Assembly (NCBI GenBank): GCA_021816745.1
Contig: JAKAWY010000005.1
Location: forward strand, 1-38,231
Reading direction: 5' to 3'
DNA from: Thermoplasmata archaeon
GTDB lineage: Archaea > Thermoplasmatota > Thermoplasmata > Thermoplasmatales > Thermoplasmataceae
DNA length: 38,231 nucleotides
Notes under the pieces: model-generated
Databases searched by the model: none
What the model was told of the DNA's origin: nothing
What the model saw: the letters and a program-made list of their open reading frames with translations, nothing else
Translations under genes and position numbers: made by a program
In this document: piece by piece, positions 31,966-38,231 of the stretch
Position numbering within the stretch: the first letter of the stretch is position 1
Layout of the letters: each line of letters begins with the position of its first letter

Positions 31966-33075
31966 ATGCTCATGCAGCTTGAAGATCCCATGGATGACAT
32001 CCTGGAAAGGGCATCCAGAGGTATGCCCATAACAAGGGATGAAATAGCCTATATGTACAATGAAGTGGACATCAAGAAGCTTGGAATGGCAGCCAGGTTA
32101 ATCACAGATGGAATCACCGGAAGACAGGTAAGTTTTGTATCCAACATGATTTACAATTACACGAATATCTGCAATGTGAGATGCAAATTTTGCGCATTTT
32201 ACAGGACAGGAAAGGAAGAGGATGCCTATACCCTGACTCCGGATGAAATTGTGGAACATGTCAGAAAAATGCATGATGCGTACGGCATCAGGCAATTGCT
32301 TATCCAGGGCGGAGTAAATCCGGATCTTGGTATTTCTTATTACAAAGAAGTTTTTTCAAAAATAAAACAGAACATTCCCGATATTGGAATCAATGGACTT
32401 TCGACTTCAGAAATTTCTTACATTTCCAGAAAAGAGAAAATGAGCGTTGAGGATACCCTGAAATCACTCCGTGAGAGTGGACTTGACACCATACCGGGTG
32501 CAGGTGCAGAGATCTTTGACGATGAGGTCAGGAAGATATTGAGAAGACCACCGGGAAGCGGAGATCAATGGCTTGACGTCATGGAGACTGCACACCGGAT
32601 TGGATTAAAAACCAGTGCCACCATGATGTTTGGGCACGTGGAAAATTCATATCACAAGGCAGATCACCTCCTGTCTCTTTTAAAACTCCAGGAAAAATAC
32701 CATGGATTCCTCTCTTTTACCCCATGGAATTTTGAACCCGGAAACACCGAACTTGAAAAAGAAGGACTGGTAAGCCTGAGAGTTGGCGGAGAAGAGGTGC
32801 TGAGAAACATAGCCATATCAAGGATAGTACTCAACAGGCACATACCTGTAATCCAGTCTTCCTGGCTGACCAATGGAGTCGAAATGGGCCAGATGGCCAT
32901 ATACTACGGCGCAAACGACTGGGGTGGAACCATATACGATGAGAAAGTTATTCCAGCCACCGGAAAAAAGGTTGGAAACCTCAGGAAGGAGACGATTATC
33001 AGGGCCATTAGAAACATTGGAATGGTTCCAGTGGAAAGGGACAACGGATACAGGATAGTAAAGACCTATCTTTGA
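31966..33075 (+). CDS. mqnC: dehypoxanthine futalosine cyclase MqnC (radical SAM)
   Basis: Radical-SAM cyclase forming the bicyclic intermediate of the futalosine route. The cluster motif is ICNVRCKFCAFY (cysteines 88, 92 and 95 in the longer frame). LIQGGVNPDLGISYY, the SIPGGGAE-equivalent TIPGAGAEIFDDEVRK, TSATMMFGHVE, and SFTPWNFEPGNTEL match MqnC. The longest frame starts with TTG at 31909, but ATG 31966 is better: MqnC proteins begin near here (LEDPMDDILERASRGM) and a TATA-like box fits. Length is then 369. Its stop is 6 nt before truD. Confidence 0.9.
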   Translation: MLMQLEDPMDDILERASRGMPITRDEIAYMYNEVDIKKLGMAARLITDGITGRQVSFVSNMIYNYTNICNVRCKFCAFYRTGKEEDAYTLTPDEIVEHVRKMHDAYGIRQLLIQGGVNPDLGISYYKEVFSKIKQNIPDIGINGLSTSEISYISRKEKMSVEDTLKSLRESGLDTIPGAGAEIFDDEVRKILRRPPGSGDQWLDVMETAHRIGLKTSATMMFGHVENSYHKADHLLSLLKLQEKYHGFLSFTPWNFEPGNTELEKEGLVSLRVGGEEVLRNIAISRIVLNRHIPVIQSSWLTNGVEMGQMAIYYGANDWGGTIYDEKVIPATGKKVGNLRKETIIRAIRNIGMVPVERDNGYRIVKTYL

Positions 33076-33081
33076 ATCGAA

Positions 33082-34251
33082 ATGAGTTACTCAATAAAGA
33101 TGAGCCCTGAGGATTTCAGGGTTGAAGAGATCCCGAAAGATATTCCCAGAAAAGCTGACGGAAAGTATTTTGTGGCAAGGATCCGCCTTAATAACTGGGA
33201 GACAAACCATTTTGTGTCTACTCTGGCAAGGCAACTTTCCATCAGCAGGAAAAGAGTCACTTATTGCGGAACGAAGGATAAGAGGGCAATCACAGATCAG
33301 TATTTTTGCATAAATATCCAGGATAACCCTGACATCAGGATAAAAGATGTGGAGGTTCTGGAATCCTTCAGATCGGACAAGATGCTTTCCCTGGGGGATC
33401 TAATGGGAAATAAGTTTACCATTAAAGTGGATTCCAACATTCCAGAAGAAATCCTGCAGGAAAGAATTCACAAATCTATTGAAAAAGGTGGTTTCCTGAA
33501 CTATTTTGGAATACAGAGATTTGGTAGTGCCCGATCCAATACAGATATTGTGGGGAAAAAACTGGTAAAGGATGGGATTGAGGCTGCAGTGAAGGAATAC
33601 CTGTATGACAGCGATATAGACACTGAAGTGTACAGAGTTAACCTTGGGAATAGCTGGGATTTTGCTGCTGGATTCAGGGAATTCCCAGAACATCTTCAGT
33701 TCGAGAGAGCCATGCTGAATTCACTGGTTCACGAAGAGAATTATAACCTGGCATTCGAAGCTCTTCCTGGTAACCTGAGGATGATGTTTATACATGCTTT
33801 CCAGTCCAGGATGTTTAACAGGATACTGGATTTGCGGAAAAGTTTGCTGGAAGAGCCATTTAATGCAATTCCCGGTGATTTTGCTTCACCTGTTGACAAC
33901 TTCTCAAACATTGATGAAAGCCACATAATCCCGGTGGACAGCTTCAACCAGGTTCACATAAATGATCTTATTAAAAATAGGAAATTGACAGTTGTGGCCC
34001 CGCTCATCGGGTATGCTACACCAAAAGTGGATGGAATCCCTGGGGAAATTGTAGAAACTGCACTAAATGAAGAAAATGTAACCAGGGAGGAATTTAATAT
34101 GGATGGAAACAGGGAATTGTCATCATCCGGCACTTACAGAGCGGTTAGCTTCCTTCCCAGGGAACTCAGCCTTGAAAATGGCTGGATAAAATTTGGTCTG
34201 GGAAGGGGGACGTATGCCACCGTCCTTATTGATCAGGTTTATTCAGATTAA
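33082..34251 (+). CDS. truD: tRNA pseudouridine synthase TruD
   Basis: Makes pseudouridine-13 in tRNA. 389 residues with the TruD pattern: opening EDFRVEEIP, catalytic D66 in GTKDKRAITDQ, GNKFTI, the FLNYFGIQRFGS segment (about 134-145), and NSLVHEENYNLAFEALPGN. It begins 6 nt after mqnC and is likely co-transcribed. Its last 9 nt overlap the end of the convergent tbp gene. Confidence 0.95.
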   Translation: MSYSIKMSPEDFRVEEIPKDIPRKADGKYFVARIRLNNWETNHFVSTLARQLSISRKRVTYCGTKDKRAITDQYFCINIQDNPDIRIKDVEVLESFRSDKMLSLGDLMGNKFTIKVDSNIPEEILQERIHKSIEKGGFLNYFGIQRFGSARSNTDIVGKKLVKDGIEAAVKEYLYDSDIDTEVYRVNLGNSWDFAAGFREFPEHLQFERAMLNSLVHEENYNLAFEALPGNLRMMFIHAFQSRMFNRILDLRKSLLEEPFNAIPGDFASPVDNFSNIDESHIIPVDSFNQVHINDLIKNRKLTVVAPLIGYATPKVDGIPGEIVETALNEENVTREEFNMDGNRELSSSGTYRAVSFLPRELSLENGWIKFGLGRGTYATVLIDQVYSD

Positions 34252-34797
34252 ACCGACTTTTTGCAGTTCTTTCTTTACCTTGATTACTGCCTGCTCAATC
34301 TCGTTTTCTTCCTTGGCTCCAGTACATACGACCTTTCCTGAACCGAAAAGCAACAGCACAACCTTGGGTTCCTCTACCCTGTAAACAAGCCCCGGAAACT
34401 GTTCAGGCTCGTATTCCACGTTCTCCAGTCCCAGTGACATTGCGATCTGGGTCAGGTTAAGATCAGATTCCAGATCGTATACAGCAACTATGTTCTGCAC
34501 CACGATTTCTGGATCATCCTCAACCTCTATGCCGGATTTTTTCAACTTTTCTATGATAGTCTTGATGGTTAATCTCACATTTGCAAGATTTTTTGCCCCT
34601 GTACAGTTAACTTTTCCACTTCTGAATATAAGGACAGCTGTCTTTGGATCATGAAGCCTGTAAATTAAACCTGGAAACTGCTCAGGCTCGTATTCTGAAC
34701 CTTCCAGAGCTAAAGCGATCTTGCTGAGATCAAGATGCTCTGCCAATGAAGTTGATGCGACTATATTCTCAATCTTTATTTTCTCTCTCTCACTCAT
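34243..34797 (-). CDS. tbp: TATA-box-binding protein
   Basis: General transcription factor that binds the TATA box and recruits TFB and RNA polymerase. 184 residues with the two imperfect repeats: IVASTSLAEHLDLSKIALAL...YEPEQFPGLIYR...SGKVNCTGAKN and IVAVYDLESDLNLTQIAMSL...YEPEQFPGLVYR...SGKVVCTGAKE. The acidic tail is absent. The open frame extends 18 codons further, but ATG 34797 (MSEREKIKIENIVAS) is the family start. Several TATA-like elements stand upstream (34815-34846), suggesting it may feed back on itself; this is inference. Confidence 0.97.
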   Translation of the reverse strand: MSEREKIKIENIVASTSLAEHLDLSKIALALEGSEYEPEQFPGLIYRLHDPKTAVLIFRSGKVNCTGAKNLANVRLTIKTIIEKLKKSGIEVEDDPEIVVQNIVAVYDLESDLNLTQIAMSLGLENVEYEPEQFPGLVYRVEEPKVVLLLFGSGKVVCTGAKEENEIEQAVIKVKKELQKVGLI

Positions 34798-34814
34798 AAA
34801 AAACCATGATGTGA

Positions 34815-34846
34815 TATTTATACTATATATAAATGTTATATAAAGG
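34815..34846 (-). promoter_or_regulatory. cluster of TATA-like elements upstream of tbp
   Basis: On the minus strand three A/T boxes lie in 32 nt: TATAAATA (34815-34822), ATATATA (about 34825-34831) and TTATATAA (about 34836-34843). The nearest is 21.5 nt from ATG 34797. 34847-34935 is AT-rich with no gene. Confidence 0.45.
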
Positions 34847-34935
34847 AACAAAATTTTATTAATATTTTGCAGATAAATTAATATAGATTAGGGTTTAAAA
34901 TTTAATTTGTTAAATATAAGTGAAAATGAGTCCTT

Positions 34936-35235
34936 TCACATGTTTAGCTGATCACGGGCCACATCGGACATCATAGAAGGATTCCATGGTGGCTCCCATA
35001 CCAACTCCACATCTGCCATTTCAACTTCAGCCATATTTTCTGTTATTTTCTGTACTTCTGAAAGTATCCAGGGAGTCACTGGACAGGTTGGCGCAGTCAT
35101 GGTCATCCTAATGTATACTTTGTCCTCGTTTATTTGAACTTCATAGATAAGACCAAGGTTTACAATATCCATTCCAATCTCAGGATCTTCCACCGCCTTG
35201 AGTTCCTCTAATATTTGCTCCTTTGTGATCATCAT
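34936..35235 (-). CDS. DUF59/MIP18-family Fe-S assembly protein
   Basis: 99 residues. The family helps mature Fe-S proteins (SufT, MIP18/CIAO2 and PaaD relatives). The VEDPEIGMDIVNLGLIYEV opening (about 14-32) and the reactive Cys in MTAPTCPVTPW (about 46-56) are characteristic. A second partner (Suf or Nbp35-like) is not in the window. It follows SBDS by 55 nt on the same strand and precedes tbp. Confidence 0.92.
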   Translation of the reverse strand: MMITKEQILEELKAVEDPEIGMDIVNLGLIYEVQINEDKVYIRMTMTAPTCPVTPWILSEVQKITENMAEVEMADVELVWEPPWNPSMMSDVARDQLNM

Positions 35236-35290
35236 TATCGTTTAAGGATTAAAAACAGATTAATATGTTTATTGTATATTTCAAGGCTAA

Positions 35291-35983
35291 TCAGTTGATC
35301 TTCTTAATTTCTACCGAATCCCCTGCTTTCCTTCCAATGGTCCCCATGATGTCCCCGTACATACCGGCAGGTACCTCGAGTACACACATCCAGTGCCCGT
35401 CATTGCCCCATTCTTCCTTTATCATCTGGCCTGATCTGCTGATCTCACCATATAACTTTCCGTAGGCGTCTCCTCTCACCTTGATTGCCAGCTTTACCTT
35501 TTCCATCCTTATGGGAATCAGGGGCTTGATCTCTTTCAGGACCATGTTCATCTGTTCATTGACTGGTTTAAACGGATCTATGTGAATCCTGGCCTCCTCC
35601 ATGGCAGCCTCTATCCTCGCAGGAGGGTTGGGGGCGTTGGTTTGAGGGTTGATTCCTTCCCTGACAATCATGTCGATAATCATTTTTTTCTTGGATTCCT
35701 GCATTTTCTTGCGTTGTTCAGTAGTAAGTTGAATCTGGCCATTTTTTACTATATCCTGGGCAACTTTGATAATATCATTCGTACCAAAAATCTCCTTTAC
35801 CAGTTCTTCTCCGGCCTTATCTCCCTTCTTTGCATCCTTAAACACCATGTCGCTGGCCAGATCATCCTCCAGATCAAATTTTCCAGTCTTGATTTTATCC
35901 ACTGAATCAGGGTCGACTAGAATTTCGAACCTGTGCCCTGCATGCTCATATCTTGCTATGATGGCATCATCCAGTTTTACCAT
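35291..35983 (-). CDS. SBDS/SDO1-family ribosome maturation protein
   Basis: Helps ribosome assembly by release of the anti-association factor aIF6. 230 residues in the three-domain layout: N-terminal FYSH-like domain (EHAGHRFEILVDPDSV and the MVFKDAKKGDKA region), a helical middle with LTTEQRKKMQESKKKMI, and a C-terminal ferredoxin-like domain (MRMEKVKLAIKV, then YGDIMGTIGRKAGDSVEI). In many archaea it sits beside exosome genes; here it is followed instead by the DUF59 gene. CTTTATTT at 36007-36014 is a possible promoter. Confidence 0.94.
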   Translation of the reverse strand: MVKLDDAIIARYEHAGHRFEILVDPDSVDKIKTGKFDLEDDLASDMVFKDAKKGDKAGEELVKEIFGTNDIIKVAQDIVKNGQIQLTTEQRKKMQESKKKMIIDMIVREGINPQTNAPNPPARIEAAMEEARIHIDPFKPVNEQMNMVLKEIKPLIPIRMEKVKLAIKVRGDAYGKLYGEISRSGQMIKEEWGNDGHWMCVLEVPAGMYGDIMGTIGRKAGDSVEIKKIN

Positions 35984-36077
35984 GGTGGATAATAGTTAAT
36001 ACAGAGAAATAAAGTTTATTCCATAACGTGCAATTGAAATAGCTCGTTTGTTGTACTTGATTGTTTTTTCAAGGATA

Positions 36078-36085
36078 CTTAAATA
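36078..36085 (+). promoter_or_regulatory. TATA-like box for alaX
   Basis: CTTAAATA centred about 24.5 nt upstream of ATG 36106, supporting a leaderless 240-residue product. Confidence 0.45.
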
Positions 36086-36105
36086 ACATAATTCTATTTT
36101 CAGTA

Positions 36106-36828
36106 ATGACTGATAAAAAATACCTGGATGATTCGTACCTGAAGGAACTGAATTCCGTGATAACGGAAGTAAATGAAAATGGGATAATTCTGGAAAGCAC
36201 AGTTTTCTACCCCCGAGGAGGGGGCCAGCCGGGAGATTCCGGTTTCATTCTGAAAAATGGTAAAATGTTTAAAATTTCTGACACCACAAAGGATGGAGAT
36301 GCAGTGATACATCACCAGGAATCCCCGGATCCAGAACTTTCCGCTGGGGACACGATAAAATGCCAGATAGACTGGGATAAAAGGTATGCTCACATGAGGT
36401 ATCATACGGCCATTCACCTGATTGATGCTGTGGTCAATCTTAATCCGGGCTATAGAGGGCTTATCACAGGAAGCCAGATTTATGAAGACAGGTCAAGAGT
36501 GGACTTTTCCATGGAGGATCTTTCAGCAGATCTTGCCATATCCATCCTTGACAGGGCCAACGAAGAAATTGAAAAGGGGAGAAATGTGGAAGTAAGGTAT
36601 TTCAGCAGGGATGAGGCATTGTCCATCCCTAACCTTGCACGTACAAAACCGGGAAGGGAACTTATCAGTTCACTTGAAACAGTCAGGGTGGTTGAAATCA
36701 CTGGCCTTGATATGCAGGCCGATGGTGGAACACATGTCAAGAATCTCTCAGAAGTCGGAAAACTGAAATTTGCAAAAATGGAGAATAAAGGTAAGAACAA
36801 TAAAAGGGTATATTTCACGCTGGAATAG
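36106..36828 (+). CDS. alaX: alanyl-tRNA editing protein AlaX
   Basis: Free-standing editing enzyme that hydrolyses Ser-tRNA(Ala) (and, in some members, Gly-tRNA(Ala)). 240 residues with the Gly-rich FYPRGGGQPGDSGF (34-47), which is the larger AlaX class, zinc ligands H100 and H104 (HTAIH), and DGGTH with H210. The fourth zinc ligand, Cys in AlaRS (CGGTH), is D206 here. The open frame extends 15 codons upstream, but ATG 36106 is preferred from the TATA-like box at 36078-36085. Confidence 0.92.
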   Translation: MTDKKYLDDSYLKELNSVITEVNENGIILESTVFYPRGGGQPGDSGFILKNGKMFKISDTTKDGDAVIHHQESPDPELSAGDTIKCQIDWDKRYAHMRYHTAIHLIDAVVNLNPGYRGLITGSQIYEDRSRVDFSMEDLSADLAISILDRANEEIEKGRNVEVRYFSRDEALSIPNLARTKPGRELISSLETVRVVEITGLDMQADGGTHVKNLSEVGKLKFAKMENKGKNNKRVYFTLE

Positions 36829-36890
36829 GAAGAAGAAATGTTCCAGGATAGCGTGAAAAAGGTTTTTACAGTAGTTCAGACTCTTCAGAC

Positions 36891-38075
36891 ATGGCTGAAA
36901 TGAACTGGGTCAAGGAACAGCTTGATGAACTGAAAAATTCCGGGAGATATATTCCCATCAGAGTCCTGCAATCACCTCAGGGTGCTGAAGTTTCCATTGA
37001 GGGCAGAAAAGTCCTGAATATGTGTTCCAATAATTATCTGGGCCTTGCAAATCATCCTGAAATAAAAAAGGCAGCAATCAGAGCCATTGAAGAATTTGGA
37101 GTTGGAGCAGGTGCAGTGAGATCCATTGCTGGAACCATGGAAATACATGCGAAACTGGAGGAAAAGGTTGCAAAATTCAAGCATATGGAATCTGCACTTG
37201 TATACCAGGGAGGACTTCTGGCAAACGTTGGAACAATTCCAACTCTTATCGGGAAAGAGGATATTGTGTTCTCTGAAGAGCTGAACCATGCCAGCATCAT
37301 AGACGGTATGAGACTCAGTTCCGCAAAAAGATATGTCTACAGTCATATGTCCACGGAAGATCTTGAGAAAAACCTGAAAGAGCACAGGAATGAGGGTAAA
37401 AAATCCCTCATTGTCACGGATGGCGTATTCAGCATGGATGGTGACATTGCAAAAATTGATGAGATAGCAGAATTCAGGGAAAAATTCCATACTATGCTCT
37501 ACGTGGATGATGCACATGGAGAGGGAGTTCTTGGAAAAAATGGAAGAGGAATAGTTGATCACTTTGGCCTTCAGGGGAAAGTGGATGTGGAGATGGGAAC
37601 ATTCTCCAAAGCCATGGGTTCCATGGGAGGATTTGTGGCAGGAAGTTCAGAAATGGTGGAACTCCTGAAACAGAAAGCAAGGCCATTTTTATTCAGCAGC
37701 GGACTTAACCCTGCTGATGCTGCATCAGTCATGAAAGCCATAGAGATCCTGGAAAAAGACGATTCAATTATTAAGAAGCTCTGGAAAAATGCAGAAACAT
37801 TGCAGAGTGGCCTTAAAAATGAAGGTTTTAGGCTTACCACCACCAAGACACCAATTACACCGGTGATCACTGGAGATGAGAAAAAAACAGTTGAAATGAG
37901 CAGGGTCCTCTACACTGAAGAAGGAATATTTGCCTCACCCATTGTTTTTCCCACCGTGGCCAAGGGAGTGGCCAGGATAAGATTAATGCCTTCAGCTATT
38001 CACAGTGAGGAACAGATGAAGATTACTGTGGAGGCTTTTAGAAAAGTGGGAAAGAAACTGGGTATTATCAAATAG
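36891..38075 (+). CDS. kbl: glycine C-acetyltransferase / 2-amino-3-ketobutyrate CoA ligase-like PLP enzyme
   Basis: 394-residue alpha-oxoamine synthase: PLP enzyme joining an amino acid and acyl-CoA, or the reverse. The PLP Lys is K240 (TFSKAMGSMGG), D207 and H209 are in DDAHGEGVLG, and MCSNNYLGLANHPEI (44-58) and GAGAVRSIAGT (72-82) match the family. The best match is Kbl (threonine breakdown by 2-amino-3-ketobutyrate); 8-amino-7-oxononanoate synthase is the close alternative. A threonine dehydrogenase is not adjacent, so the name is provisional. ATG is at 36891. Confidence 0.85.
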   Translation: MAEMNWVKEQLDELKNSGRYIPIRVLQSPQGAEVSIEGRKVLNMCSNNYLGLANHPEIKKAAIRAIEEFGVGAGAVRSIAGTMEIHAKLEEKVAKFKHMESALVYQGGLLANVGTIPTLIGKEDIVFSEELNHASIIDGMRLSSAKRYVYSHMSTEDLEKNLKEHRNEGKKSLIVTDGVFSMDGDIAKIDEIAEFREKFHTMLYVDDAHGEGVLGKNGRGIVDHFGLQGKVDVEMGTFSKAMGSMGGFVAGSSEMVELLKQKARPFLFSSGLNPADAASVMKAIEILEKDDSIIKKLWKNAETLQSGLKNEGFRLTTTKTPITPVITGDEKKTVEMSRVLYTEEGIFASPIVFPTVAKGVARIRLMPSAIHSEEQMKITVEAFRKVGKKLGIIK

Positions 38076-38111
38076 GCACTTTCCTTACCCTATTTCCCAC
38101 TTAGGGCAAAG

Positions 38112-38120
38112 TTATTAATA
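38112..38120 (+). promoter_or_regulatory. TATA-like box for the final gene
   Basis: TTATTAATA centred 25 nt upstream of GTG 38141, in the leaderless geometry. Confidence 0.5.
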
Positions 38121-38140
38121 TTATCAATAATGACTAATCT

Positions 38141-38231
38141 GTGACCAAAATAATTGGGGCAATCCTTGCTGGAGGGTTCGGCAAGCGTCTTAAGCCCATC
38201 ACTGATGAGATTCCCAAGGTTCTGGTTGAAA
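38141..38231 (+). CDS. sugar-1-phosphate nucleotidyltransferase, partial at window end
   Basis: Only the first 30 codons are present. The GTG-started frame reads [22 protein letters not shown], the signature of nucleotidyltransferases that activate sugars (glucose/mannose-1-phosphate type). In-frame TAA at 38135 rules out an earlier start, and an ATG at 38130 is out of frame. The sugar cannot be deduced from this piece; such enzymes supply precursors for glycans or surface polymers. Confidence 0.85.
   Translation, partial: MTKIIGAILAGGFGKRLKPITDEIPKVLVE

Noticed and set aside
30761-33075. Radical-SAM pair as CofG/CofH (F420 biosynthesis)
   Set aside because: Motifs such as GGGAEIF, STMTYGHVE/SATMMFGHVE and the neighbouring MqnA-like gene fit MqnE/MqnC better.
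36972-37562. 196-codon open frame antisense to the kbl-like gene
   Set aside because: Cys/His-rich reading of the opposite strand of a clear PLP-enzyme gene.
1-38231. CRISPR arrays, insertion sequences, rRNA, RNase P or SRP RNA
   Set aside because: I saw no regularly spaced repeats, no intact transposase and no stretch matching these RNAs by eye; small sRNAs cannot be excluded.

Overview
The window is ordinary chromosome from an acidophilic archaeon of the Thermoplasmata, most likely Thermoplasmatales (Ferroplasma, Cuniculiplasma or Acidiplasma-like). Archaeal hallmarks are TBP, the primase small subunit PriS, Alba, glycerol-1-phosphate dehydrogenase, deoxyhypusine synthase, SBDS, TruD, AlaX and UPF0179. 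A secreted sedolisin (acid protease), AT-rich spacers, many apparently leaderless promoters and futalosine-route menaquinone genes fit an acidophilic heterotroph. This placement is inference from gene content only.

Layout. 1-6.2 kb: tRNA-Val, an ALDH7-like aldehyde dehydrogenase, a membrane-anchored sedolisin, and priS transcribed divergently from it. 6.2-8.2 kb: rubrerythrin, a DUF3501 protein and a lone ABC ATPase. 8.2-10.5 kb (minus): a tight operon of prenyl diphosphate synthase, a Get3/ArsA-like ATPase and a 66-residue protein. 10.6-12.7 kb: Alba, an Lrp/AsnC regulator with a small overlapping gene, a divergent Hanks-type kinase and tRNA-Arg. 13.4-16.7 kb: an island bounded by tRNA-Gly and a displaced copy of the tRNA-Gly 3' end; it holds two small membrane proteins, a 595-residue surface protein and a decayed reading frame. 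16.8-19.5 kb: egsA, UPF0179 and YchF-type GTPase operon. 19.5-24.7 kb (minus): family 5 uracil-DNA glycosylase, acyl-CoA synthetase, MFS transporter, an unknown 98-residue protein and deoxyhypusine synthase. 24.8-28.4 kb: a second MFS transporter and an ABC ATPase/permease pair. 28.4-34.3 kb: guaB, mqnA, mqnE, mqnC and truD. 34.2-38.2 kb: tbp, a DUF59 protein, SBDS, alaX, a kbl-like PLP enzyme and the first 30 codons of a nucleotidyltransferase.

Connections. Prenyl diphosphate synthase and EgsA supply the two halves of archaeal ether lipids (isoprenoid chain and glycerol-1-phosphate backbone). MqnA, MqnE and MqnC are three steps of the futalosine menaquinone pathway; the other enzymes are not in the window. 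The transport, acyl-CoA and protease genes fit uptake and breakdown of organic matter.

Expression. A TATA-like box centred roughly 22-26 nt upstream of the start recurs at many first genes, implying leaderless mRNAs; some genes inside transcripts instead carry GTGAT four nt before ATG. I used this to revise several starts. The most unusual stretch is the tRNA-Gly island, which looks like a small integrated element or its relic: the intact tRNA carries a C at position 55, while the displaced 3' copy keeps the canonical T.
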